From positions 1 to 13,178 of the forward strand of contig PGXR01000065.1 in assembly GCA_002839245.1 (NCBI GenBank): a stretch of 13,178 nt of DNA, given 5' to 3'. Both the position numbers and the translations under genes were made by a program. Under the pieces are notes generated by a model. The model searched no databases, was not told the DNA's origin, and saw only the letters and a program-made list of their open reading frames with translations. The stretch is from Spirochaetae bacterium HGW-Spirochaetae-7 (GTDB lineage: Bacteria > Spirochaetota > Spirochaetia > Treponematales > UBA12059). Below, piece after piece: positions 6,030-12,716 of this stretch (positions are counted from its first letter, which is position 1; each line of letters starts with the position of its first letter).

Positions 6030-6791
6030 TCATCTGCGCTTGAGTTCGATCATAAAGTGGTCTGGATCGAGCCGTTCTCCCGCTTCGTCCATAAAGGTGA
6101 AAAGCACGAATTCCTTTTCACCGACTTCGAACGCGAACGGCAGGGGTGGTAACTGCCCCGACACCACTTTTAATGATAGTTCATGACCTGATTTTGGTTT
6201 GACAAGGAAATTATCGGTCGATATCGGGCCAATAGTTGGTTCGCCAAGCTGCTGCAGGCGGACTTCAGTCCCCTGGAATGTAAATGAGAATTCAGGAAAT
6301 TCGAGCAACAACCCTTGGACCAAAAGCATGCGTTCTCCGACGACGGGGTTGAACAGGTTTCTTATATCCTGATACACCTTGGCTTCGAGGTCCTTGTCTT
6401 TTTTATTCGAATTGAACCCTGTCGTTGGTGTCTTAAAACGGCCATCGTAAATCTTGATGACTGTTTCTCCGTTTTCGCACTCAAACGCAAGACGCAGCTC
6501 CTCGTCGATCAAGAGCGACTTCATCATGTCGCCGTCAGGGGAAATGGATTCGATCCGCATCATCAACCGGGCGATCGCATTTTTGTCGATGATGTTTATC
6601 AATTGTACCGGACCCGGTCCTTGACCACTTCTATAACGGGATACCAACAAACCGTTACATTTAGAATTTGAGAACCACTTAACCATCTTCGATCCTTGTT
6701 CTTGAGTAGTTGCCTGCGATGGCATTGCAATGAACAGAATTGTAATTATATAATAGCGTTTCAGGAACGAACGGCAGTCAAGCTTCATCAT
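6030..6791 (-). CDS. Exported protein of unknown function
   Basis: 253 residues. The N-terminus is a signal peptide: charged MMKLDCRSFLKR, core YYIITILFIAMP, probable cleavage after SQA. The mature part is a mixed alpha/beta soluble domain of no recognised family, with acidic Lys/Glu-rich stretches and segments such as LLLEFPEFSFTFQGTEVRLQQLGEP and PFAFEVGEKEFVLFTF that suggest beta strands. The start at 6791 is chosen because GGAG lies 9 bases before it; ATG 6797 and TTG 6806 are alternatives. It is oriented opposite to the hemerythrin gene and lies between two attC-like structures, so it may belong to a cassette in either direction. Its base composition is lower in G+C than the core genes but not as AT-rich as the hemerythrin gene. 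Confidence 0.72.
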   Translation of the reverse strand: MMKLDCRSFLKRYYIITILFIAMPSQATTQEQGSKMVKWFSNSKCNGLLVSRYRSGQGPGPVQLINIIDKNAIARLMMRIESISPDGDMMKSLLIDEELRLAFECENGETVIKIYDGRFKTPTTGFNSNKKDKDLEAKVYQDIRNLFNPVVGERMLLVQGLLLEFPEFSFTFQGTEVRLQQLGEPTIGPISTDNFLVKPKSGHELSLKVVSGQLPPLPFAFEVGEKEFVLFTFMDEAGERLDPDHFMIELKRR

Positions 6792-6806
6792 CGTCATCAG
6801 CTCCAA

Positions 6807-7073
6807 CGATCAAATCCAGAATGTCTCTCCCGGCGTTTCTCGGTTATAGAAAACTGATGCCAGGAAAGGTCATTCCCATCGAATGCCGATTCCCCGCCGG
6901 TGTTAATGCAGTGTAGGGCCGAGGTGGTAAGCTGTCAAGATTGGATTTTAAGGGCATTTGACTCCGCAGCATTTGGGCGAGGAGCTTATACGTGGCTAGA
7001 TGCTTAGCTTGCAGGGGCATGCCGCCAATCCTGCCCGGCATGGGTCATTATGCAACGCTTGTCAAGTCAGATT
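6807..7073. other. Intergenic stretch with no gene recognised
   Basis: Only short frames without Shine-Dalgarno sites or family likeness. It may be decayed cassette DNA between the exported-protein gene and the attC-like element at 7074. Confidence 0.5.
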
Positions 7074-7163
7074 CTCTAACCCGGATATCTCACGCCTTGC
7101 CGTGACTTTATGTAAATCATAATGATGCATTGAAATACGGCAAGGCCTGCGTTGTCGGGCTAG
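7074..7163 (-). other. Second attC-like inverted repeat, after the 103-residue gene
   Basis: Two nested stems. The outer is CTAACCCG (7076-7083) with CGGGCTAG (7156-7163), one mismatch. The inner is perfect: GCCTTGCCGT (7094-7103) with ACGGCAAGGC (7137-7146), around a 33-base AT-rich loop. The stems are separated by 10 and 9 unpaired bases, as in attC sites. Read on the minus strand the right end is GTTAGAG, close to the GTTRRRY core, and the stop codon of the upstream gene lies inside the left arm, as often in cassettes. No T-run follows, so a terminator is less likely. Confidence 0.5.
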
Positions 7164-7471
7164 TCCGTCATATTATTCTTGTCCCGCGATCCCCTTACCA
7201 ACCTCCCGGTCAGTTTCGGTATCAGGATATCCCGCGCCACCGCCTCCACCGTCTCTTTGTGCACATCCGGGTCGCCTGCCAATGCGGATATCAGAGCGCC
7301 TCTCCCTTCCGTTATCGCCTCCTCTATGCGCTTCAATGTGGCGCGCACTGAATCGGTCAAATCCTCGAACTCGAGATGTTCGTAGGGATTGATCCGTGTC
7401 ACGATTGCCGCGGTCAAAGCCGCTTCCCGATATACCCGCAATAATACCTCGCTGCTCGTTCTCGGTGGCAT
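7160..7471 (-). CDS. Small helical protein of unknown function
   Basis: 103 residues, mostly helical by composition (EVLLRVYREAALTAAIV; LTDSVRATLKRIEEAITEG; VHKETVEAVARDILIPKL), with no signal peptide and no recognised family. The ATG overlaps the TGA of the 23-codon stub at 7471-7542 (TGATG), so it can be translated by re-initiation and may use that stub's sigma-54-like promoter. Its stop is embedded in an attC-like structure, which suggests a cassette origin. It might be a regulator or half of a small toxin-antitoxin pair, but nothing in the sequence shows this. Confidence 0.6.
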   Translation of the reverse strand: MPPRTSSEVLLRVYREAALTAAIVTRINPYEHLEFEDLTDSVRATLKRIEEAITEGRGALISALAGDPDVHKETVEAVARDILIPKLTGRLVRGSRDKNNMTD

Positions 7472-7542
7472 CAGCTAAAGCGCCCGCCGCTTTGAGGCTC
7501 GTTGATGACCGACGCGATCAAGACAGCAGTTCGTTTTGCCAT
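7471..7542 (-). pseudogene. Signal-peptide stub of a truncated exported-protein gene
   Basis: A 23-residue reading frame (MAKRTAVLIASVINEPQ, then SGGRFS) with an ideal AGGAGG 5 bases before its ATG and a sigma-54-like promoter upstream. By position it corresponds to the barrel gene of copy 1, whose start is MFKKNSALIMLF. It probably is the 5' end of a paralogue cut after the signal peptide and joined to the 103-residue gene. A functional leader peptide is an alternative. Confidence 0.55.
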
Positions 7543-7564
7543 TCTGTCCTCCTGCCCTCAATGA

Positions 7565-7580
7565 AGCAGGATTCATGCCA
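7565..7580 (-). promoter_or_regulatory. Sigma-54-like promoter, leftward (copy 2)
   Basis: Minus strand reads TGGCATGAATCCTGCT, with GG and GC 10 bases apart. The predicted start near 7554 is immediately before AGGAGG (7548-7553). The position and layout match the promoter at 4885-4900. Confidence 0.65.
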
Positions 7581-7594
7581 AGTCAGGCCTCACC

Positions 7595-7610
7595 CGGCAC
7601 GGTTCTTGAT
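7595..7610 (+). promoter_or_regulatory. Sigma-54-like promoter of the protease gene, rightward
   Basis: CGGCACGGTTCTTGAT fits TGGCACG-N4-TTGCW except for the first base and A for C at -12. The predicted start is near 7621, three bases before GGAGGA (7624-7629). The layout resembles the leftward promoters and the element is conserved in the decayed copy. The -12 change makes it the weakest of the set. Confidence 0.55.
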
Positions 7611-7638
7611 AGAGGTAGTAGATGGAGGACTAGAGCAG

Positions 7639-8760
7639 ATGCAATGGGAACCTGGATCGCGGTATCTGATCTCCTACGCCAACGAGTCGCTCGAGACCTC
7701 GGTGCGGACGATAGACGTGATCCGGACGAGCCGCTCCGGCGATGGCCTGCTATACATCCGGGCCTTCTGCCACCTCCGTGGGATGGAGCGGACCTTCCGC
7801 GACGACAGGATCATCCATGCTGAGCGCGTTCAATCCGTCTGCTCCGCATCCGGCCAGTCGGCACGGTACTACTCTGCGGTTCCGCACTCCCCCGTCACAG
7901 CAGACAGGGGATCCCCTGGCATGAAGGCTGTTGCTGACTCCGGAAGCAGCCCTTTCCGTTGGGCGATTTGCATCGTCGTCCTGCTCCTCCTTTCCGTCGC
8001 ATCCCTCGCCAATCTACAGGGGAGCAGGCCTTCATACTCTTCGACGACCACATCGACACTAAATTCCTCCGCACCCGTGAAACCCGTTCCCAGGCCCTCC
8101 CCGCCGCCTAAACCCGCTTTGGAAGAGACGACCATAGCCGGATACACCCTCAGGACGGTTCGCGGCGGTGGCCTTGAGCGCTTCGAGGTGCCCGAACTCG
8201 GACTGGTCACCATGAGCAAGCTCGAGGCGGTAGCGGCCATTCGGTTGCCGGTATTTGTGGAAGAGATGGGCTTTTTCAATGCGGACCTCGTCGGCCGATA
8301 CCTCGACGCCGACCTCAACGGATCCGGCCGCCTGGCTTTCGAGGAACTGAAGGTCTTCCAGGAAAAGACCTGTCGGGAGTTCCGCTACGAGTCGAATGAA
8401 CTGGCCCTGCGGCCCGACGAGTTCCTGGCCGCGGGCGGCGGCGACTGCGAGGACTTCGCCCTCTACACCGCCGGTCTCCTCCGCTTCTGGGGCTGGGAGC
8501 CCTACCTCGGCTCGCTGGCCGCTTCCAGAGGAAGCATCGGCCACGCGGTCTGCCTGTCTTACGAGGAAGGCGCCATCCCGAAGGACTTCGAGTACTTCGA
8601 ACTGTCGGCATGGACCACCGAGGACAGCTCGGCCCTCCGTGCCGGCACCTATGTTCCCATAGACTATGACCACGTGGGGAGCCTGTCCGACGCGGTCGGA
8701 GCGGGCTGGAAGCTGCGCTCCGTCTACATACCCGAGAAGGCCTGGGGCCTGTCGATGTAA
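7639..8760 (+). CDS. Membrane-anchored EF-hand/transglutaminase-like cysteine protease with WYL-like N-terminal domain
   Basis: 373 residues. Residues about 8-65 form a small WYL-like beta domain before the membrane: YLISYANESLETSVRTIDV, then LYIRAFCHLRGMERTFRDDRI. Residues 107-126 are one membrane helix. Residues 143-160 are a Ser/Pro-rich linker. D225-E236 (DLNGSGRLAFEE) is a standard EF-hand calcium loop. Residues about 235-345 are transglutaminase-like, with Cys270 in GGGDCEDFALY and His302 in GHAVC; the third acidic residue is uncertain (D342 or E321). GDCEDFA also marks LapG-type bacterial transglutaminase-like proteases, which need calcium, so a calcium-dependent periplasmic protease is plausible. 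The start at 7639 is chosen because GGAGGA lies 9 bases before it; the open frame back to 7396 has no good start signal, and the decayed copy has lost exactly this ATG. The WYL-like domain would be cytoplasmic and the protease domain outside. Confidence 0.82.
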   Translation: MQWEPGSRYLISYANESLETSVRTIDVIRTSRSGDGLLYIRAFCHLRGMERTFRDDRIIHAERVQSVCSASGQSARYYSAVPHSPVTADRGSPGMKAVADSGSSPFRWAICIVVLLLLSVASLANLQGSRPSYSSTTTSTLNSSAPVKPVPRPSPPPKPALEETTIAGYTLRTVRGGGLERFEVPELGLVTMSKLEAVAAIRLPVFVEEMGFFNADLVGRYLDADLNGSGRLAFEELKVFQEKTCREFRYESNELALRPDEFLAAGGGDCEDFALYTAGLLRFWGWEPYLGSLAASRGSIGHAVCLSYEEGAIPKDFEYFELSAWTTEDSSALRAGTYVPIDYDHVGSLSDAVGAGWKLRSVYIPEKAWGLSM

Positions 8761-8764
8761 CGAT

Positions 8765-8776
8765 GGTTACGTAACC
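8765..8776. promoter_or_regulatory. Perfect 12-bp palindrome, candidate activator-binding site
   Basis: GGTTACGTAACC, just past the protease stop and about 100 bases before the predicted start of the promoter at 8847. That is the usual distance for the upstream site of a sigma-54 activator. Conserved, with one change, at 5089-5100. Confidence 0.5.
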
Positions 8777-8846
8777 GCGGAACGGGAGTTACGGAATTCG
8801 GGTTGAGAAGATGTCCGGGTATCGTCCTGGAGTCCGCCCTATGGGT

Positions 8847-8862
8847 TGGCATGATTCGTGCT
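8847..8862 (+). promoter_or_regulatory. Sigma-54 promoter before a truncated gene
   Basis: TGGCATGATTCGTGCT has GG and GC 10 bases apart and matches the consensus at the key positions. The predicted start is near 8873, followed by AAGGAG (8887-8892) and an ATG at 8898. Confidence 0.7.
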
Positions 8863-8897
8863 TTATAGAGATCAGAACAATATACAAAGGAGCTGCC

Positions 8898-8930
8898 ATG
8901 AATAGAAGAATCCTGGCCATCATCGCCTGA
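8898..8930 (+). pseudogene. Signal-peptide stub of a second truncated exported-protein gene
   Basis: MNRRILAIIA then TGA, with AAGGAG 5 bases before the ATG and a sigma-54 promoter upstream. Restoring one base after the alanine codon gives a continuing signal-peptide-like frame (ITGAMWTKLYNNL), so a frameshift and a truncation are likely. The AT-rich DNA that follows (8941-9019) holds no gene, only a small GAAATG/CATTTC hairpin at 8983-8997. Confidence 0.5.
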
Positions 8931-9019
8931 TCACCGGAGCCATGTGGACCAAATTATATAATAATTTATAAATAGTTTCCCCGAAATGCATCATTTCATA
9001 TTGCGGTAATAGATGAATA

Positions 9020-9919
9020 TCAGAATTCCCAGCCATCATCTCTTCCGGTCTTCAGGACAAGATGCTTGCCTTTGACGAGCAACATGGCTTGCGTGTTGAC
9101 AATGGATTGCCAAAACTCGTTCTGCAAGACGGTTCTCTGATAAACCTTTAACGGCAGGAAGCGTGTCATTTCCCGCTCAAAGCCTTCTTTTTGTCCGGCT
9201 TCGGTTTCCCTGTTGCGCAACCTGTTTTCATATTCACGGAAGTAAGTATCTTGCGATATTCCACGCTCCTCTAGCTTCACCCCGACATGGCTCCATGCCT
9301 TGGTCAAATCGCATCGCTGCTTGAGCATTCCGGTATCCCAGAGGTCCCTTGGCTTGATCTTGTCCCTGCCGACAAACGCGACCAGCTTGTCTGCCAAAAT
9401 TTCTTCTTCCGACTGACAGTTTATGATCACCCCATCTGTTCCAAGATCGATGCTGTAATGATTCATCAACGGGTGCGCCAGGCGTGTCTGTGAAGACGTG
9501 AGCGCGACATCGATATTGATTTTCTGCTCCGGCATGCCTTTCTCGCCCGGAGCCGTCACTATCTTGACTGTCCAGGTATCGACATTGCCGACTTTGCCCC
9601 TTCTGGGGTCAATCACGGAAACGGCTACGCCGTATTTACTGGAAAGACCCGCCGACAAGGCCTCCGACAAGGGTAAAAGATCGCTGTCCTTCAGCGACTG
9701 CGGCCCCACAGTAAAATCAAGGTCCTCGCTGTACCGGGAAGACCCGTATACCAGCCGGAGGCAGGTCCCTCCGACAAAGGTAAGTCTATTCAAGAAGCCG
9801 CCTTCGGAGAGAATGCGGAGTATGTCGTGATGGATTATTTCCTTTTCAATGACATTCTTCAAAGCAGGTTCCTGCATCCTGCTGGCAGCCCGCTGAACCA
9901 GGAAATCAAGCGTGGTCAT
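9020..9919 (-). CDS. abiEii: AbiEii/AbiGii-family nucleotidyltransferase toxin
   Basis: 299-residue toxin of a type IV toxin-antitoxin system, also used in phage abortive infection. The nucleotidyltransferase fingerprint is complete: GG-T at 50-52, SEDLDF (64-69) with catalytic D66 and D68, D137 in INIDVA, K178 in ADKLVAF, and RDLWD (191-195). Members of the family block growth by nucleotide transfer, in some cases to tRNA 3' ends. The start at 9919 is preferred over ATG 9925 because GGAGG (9926-9930) touches the latter but is 6 bases from the former. This gives a 14-base overlap with abiEi, the same overlap as in the hepT-mntA pair. No terminator with a T-run is visible after it. Confidence 0.92.
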   Translation of the reverse strand: MTTLDFLVQRAASRMQEPALKNVIEKEIIHHDILRILSEGGFLNRLTFVGGTCLRLVYGSSRYSEDLDFTVGPQSLKDSDLLPLSEALSAGLSSKYGVAVSVIDPRRGKVGNVDTWTVKIVTAPGEKGMPEQKINIDVALTSSQTRLAHPLMNHYSIDLGTDGVIINCQSEEEILADKLVAFVGRDKIKPRDLWDTGMLKQRCDLTKAWSHVGVKLEERGISQDTYFREYENRLRNRETEAGQKEGFEREMTRFLPLKVYQRTVLQNEFWQSIVNTQAMLLVKGKHLVLKTGRDDGWEF

Positions 9920-10454
9920 GTTCATCCTCCGCTTTGACCATATCCAGGTTGCGCCCTACCCGCTTCAATTCCCTGAGGGCGTATTCAGGCGAAGCCCGGA
10001 ACATCTCGATATCCTTGTCCCAGACTAGGTTGGGGGCAAGTGCATCCATGCTCTTTTTTGTATGGGTGAATTCCACCACTCCGATTCCCTCAAGTTCAAA
10101 GACCTGGCTCCGCCCGCTTGTCATGACGGTGATCCTGTCGATGGGCAGCTGTGGTATACGTCCACACTGGGACAGCACCGATTCCAGGGAAAGATAATTG
10201 AAGTGGCCGCTCCTGAGCTTCCGGGCAATCCTGTACAAGGTGTTTGGCTGGATCCTGCTGGTGGCGGCGAATACATAGATTCGCCTGGTGGGGTTCCGGA
10301 CGATGCCGGCCACAACTGCCCGAACCAGAAGCATCCTGGAAGCGGAACTGTCCTCCTTGCCCAGAAGGGTAAAGAGGTCTTTCTGATGGAGGATAAGATC
10401 GTTTCCTTTTGCCAAATGAAACAGCTTCTTCTGAAGGTCAAGAAGTATGTCCAC
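9906..10454 (-). CDS. abiEi: AbiEi-family antitoxin and repressor
   Basis: 182-residue antitoxin. The N-terminal part is helical and winged-helix-like. A middle stretch (SRMLLVRAVVAGIVRNPTRRIYVF) and the C-terminal part (LSQCGRIPQLPIDRITVMTSG, FTHTKKS, SPEYALREL) match the AbiEi layout. AbiEi proteins bind inverted repeats at their own promoter and counter AbiEii without a stable complex. The longest frame begins at a TTG at 10502, but that TTG is the first part of a -35 box. The true start is most likely the GTG at 10454, with AGAGGG 7 bases upstream. Confidence 0.88.
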   Translation of the reverse strand: MDILLDLQKKLFHLAKGNDLILHQKDLFTLLGKEDSSASRMLLVRAVVAGIVRNPTRRIYVFAATSRIQPNTLYRIARKLRSGHFNYLSLESVLSQCGRIPQLPIDRITVMTSGRSQVFELEGIGVVEFTHTKKSMDALAPNLVWDKDIEMFRASPEYALRELKRVGRNLDMVKAEDEHDHA

Positions 10455-10473
10455 GTTTCTGCCCTCTATGCAT

Positions 10474-10502
10474 ACTATAGGGGACGTCGGAGTACAAGTC
10501 AA
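10474..10502 (-). promoter_or_regulatory. Sigma-70 promoter of abiEi-abiEii
   Basis: Minus strand: TTGACT (10497-10502), 17 bases, TATAGT (10474-10479). The predicted start is near 10467, at the AGAGGG Shine-Dalgarno, giving a very short leader before GTG 10454. Confidence 0.85.
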
Positions 10503-10505
10503 CTC

Positions 10506-10528
10506 GCCGTCAGTATTTTAATGACGGC
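10506..10528. promoter_or_regulatory. Inverted repeat just upstream of the abiE promoter, candidate AbiEi operator
   Basis: GCCGTCA (10506-10512) and TGACGGC (10522-10528), exact arms with 9 bases between, ending 3 bases before the -35 box. Known AbiEi proteins bind such repeats near the promoter. There is no T-run, so it is not a good terminator. Confidence 0.65.
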
Positions 10529-10553
10529 ATGTTCACATATAGAAGTATTTTTT

Positions 10554-10641
10554 CCCGGGGAGCCGCGGGATCGCCGCGAAGCGGTAACCAGCGGCAGGGG
10601 GCGCATCTGGCATAGGCGTCCGATCAATGACCGATAGCGCC
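10554..10641. repeat. Dispersed repeat, copy B (upstream of abiE)
   Basis: Matches 2474-2532 at both ends but carries about 29 extra bases (10574-10602). GGGGGCGC and GCGCCCCC arms could form a hairpin here. It lies between the MATE pseudogene and the AbiE module, just as copy A lies between the CARF gene and the HEPN/MNT module. Confidence 0.75.
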
Positions 10642-10664
10642 CCCTGACTTTCCAGAGTGCCGGC

Positions 10665-11906
10665 CTACACCCTGGTATTCACCCATTTCCCCCTGCGGTA
10701 TCGCCCCAGGATGAAGACGAAGCGCATGGTCTGGTCGATGGACAGGGCTATCCAGGCTCCAAGCAGGCCGAGCGGCCAGACATGCACGAGCAGGTACGCG
10801 AGCAGGGGGCGAGTGCCGAGTATTCCCGCGGCCAGGGACAGCGCCGGGTATATCGAATCGCCCGCGCCCCGGAGCGCCCCCGCGGATCTGGAAGGAAGCC
10901 AGGAATGGCTGGATCAGACCAGCCAATATCATGACGCTCCCGCCGAGCAGGCTTTGGCCGCTTCCGGCTCGCCCCTTCCCAGCGCCTGCCCCGACAGGCT
11001 GGTCGCCGCTATCCCGAAGGCCTGGCCGTTCACGAACGACAGGTTCAGTACCGTGAGCACTATCTGGTGCGCGGCGAATACACGGGTCCCGAGGGCGGTT
11101 ATGGTAAGCGTGTACATGAGCATGCCTGCCCGCATGGCAATTTGCTCGGCAGCCGAGGGCAAGCCTATCCGCAGGATTCGCTTGAGCATGGGCAGGTTGG
11201 GGAGGCAGTTCCTGCTGGTAAACCGTAGCCTCAGGAAATTGACCACATGGTTGCCCGGGCCGCGTTTGCGGAGGACAGCGTACATGGCCATGGCGAAAGC
11301 CGCGCTGTTGCCTATCACGGTGGCTATCGCCGCCCCGGCCACTCCGAGCTTCGGGAATCCGAGCTTCCCGTAGATGAGCAGGTAATTGAAAATGATGTTG
11401 ATGAAGTTCGCGGTGATGTTGTAGCGCATCGAGGTCCTGGTGTCCCCGATCCCGCGAAGGAGCGCCGAAATGGTTATCGGCAGTATCGTTGGCACGAAGC
11501 CGAGCATGAGTATGCGGAAATACCCAGCCTAAGCCTCGACCGTATCCGCGCTGGCTCCCATGAATATGACCATGGCGCGCGAGAAGAAGACTCCAGGAAC
11601 CGTGAGCAGGAGGGCAACCGCCAGGGACAGGAAAACCGACTGGACGGCGACGAGTTCTGCTTCCTGCCTGTTGTCCTGCCCCCTGAAGCGGGCGACCAGC
11701 GCCGTCGTACCCACGTTGAGGGCGATGAAGGTGGCCAGCATGATGAATCGGGGTTGCGTGGTAAGGCCGACGGCTGAAATAGCGTAGGCGCCGAGCTTGC
11801 CCACCATGACCGTATCCGCGAATTGCGTCATCGAGGTGACGACGAGCTCCACGACCGCAGGGCCTGCCAGGGCGAGAACGGTTCGATATACCGGTGAAAT
11901 TTTCAT
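10665..11906 (-). pseudogene. MATE-family multidrug or cation efflux transporter, inactivated
   Basis: About 413 codons of a MATE antiporter with the usual membrane segments: the MVGKLGAYAISAVGL region, then VFAAHQIVLTVLNLSFV, and at the end RGALRGAGDS. Three lesions break it. A TAG (11529-11531) lies inside AGYFRILMLGF, where relatives have sense codons. One base is lost near 10937-10950, after PEAAKAC. One extra G in the run at 10877-10881 restores the first frame to the stop at 10665. The two shifts cancel, but the stretch between them is wrong unless both are corrected. The start has GGAG touching the ATG, which is poor spacing. Low-coverage or long-read sequencing errors are an alternative explanation; otherwise the gene is dead. 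Confidence 0.83.
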
Positions 11907-11997
11907 CTCCGGCCACTAGAACGGCTTCTTGCCCCGGGCCTCAACGTCCGTTCAACGATGACCGGGTACTCGTATCCATCGGAGAACTTCCATTGAC

Positions 11998-12014
11998 ACG
12001 AAGTCGTGCTTCGT
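11998..12014. promoter_or_regulatory. Inverted repeat in the divergent gap before the corrinoid gene
   Basis: ACGAAG-TCGTG-CTTCGT, overlapping a TTGACA (11993-11998). A matching -10 box is not clear, so only an operator-like site is claimed. The rest of 11907-12071 shows nothing definite. Confidence 0.4.
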
Positions 12015-12071
12015 CCACCATTGTCTGTAAGCACATGATTATGCTGGTAAAAGAACCAGGGGAAGCCAATT

Positions 12072-12716
12072 ATGCACGACAACTTGGATGATCGGGTCGG
12101 CAGATTCGAGGCAGCCCTCCTCTCACTGGATACTGGAGCGGCCAGAAATTTGTTGATGGGCGACGAGGGGCAACCATTGCCGCTGGAACGGGTGGAGGGG
12201 ATCATCGTGTCAGCCCTGGAACACATCGGCCAGGGCTGGGAAGACGGCACCGTGGCGCTTTCGCAGGTATACATGAGCGGGCGCCAATGCGAACGGCTCA
12301 TGGACGAGCTGAGGCCGGATGCGGCAAGCGTCCACAGCAGCGGCAAGCGCATCGCCATAGTCGTGCTGGAGGATTACCATTTCCTGGGCATGAGGCTCGT
12401 ATCATCGGTGCTGCGCGCGAGCGGCTTCACCATCATTGATTATGGCAGGATGGACGTTGATTCACTCGCGGACAGGGCGGGTTCTGACCGTATCGACATC
12501 CTGCTCGTCTCGGTGCTCATGCTCCGTTCGGCGTTGCGCGTCCGGGAGCTTCGCCACAAGCTCGACGAGGGTGGCAGGCGGATAGCGCTCGCCGTTGGCG
12601 GCGCACCATTCAGGTTGGACAAGGCACTGTGGCGGGAGGTAGGAGCCGACGGCTCGTCCGATTCGGCTGCCGGAGCCGTGGCCCTCGTGCGGCGGCTTGC
12701 CGGGGAGGTAGCCTGA
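12072..12716 (+). CDS. Corrinoid (vitamin B12)-binding methyltransferase protein, MtaC/MtbC-like
   Basis: 214 residues. Residues 1-88 form the helical cap (B12-binding type 2) and 92-210 the cobalamin Rossmann domain. The signature is complete: D101-x-H103-x-x-G106 (DYHFLG) with His103 as the lower cobalt ligand, SVL at 147-149, and GG at 176-177. Such proteins carry the methyl group between a substrate methyltransferase and a MtaA-type acceptor enzyme. The start has GGGGAAG 6 bases upstream. The next gene begins inside the stop (TGATGA), so the two are coupled. The helical cap is of usual size. The methyl donor cannot be told from sequence, since the substrate-specific MtaB/MtgB partner is not in view. 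Confidence 0.9.
   Translation: MHDNLDDRVGRFEAALLSLDTGAARNLLMGDEGQPLPLERVEGIIVSALEHIGQGWEDGTVALSQVYMSGRQCERLMDELRPDAASVHSSGKRIAIVVLEDYHFLGMRLVSSVLRASGFTIIDYGRMDVDSLADRAGSDRIDILLVSVLMLRSALRVRELRHKLDEGGRRIALAVGGAPFRLDKALWREVGADGSSDSAAGAVALVRRLAGEVA

Noticed and set aside
7396..7638. Upstream extension of the protease gene to the longest frame (start 7396, or ATG 7561)
   Set aside because: No Shine-Dalgarno before those starts. The region holds two sigma-54-like promoters and overlaps the stub on the other strand, and GGAGGA sits correctly before ATG 7639.
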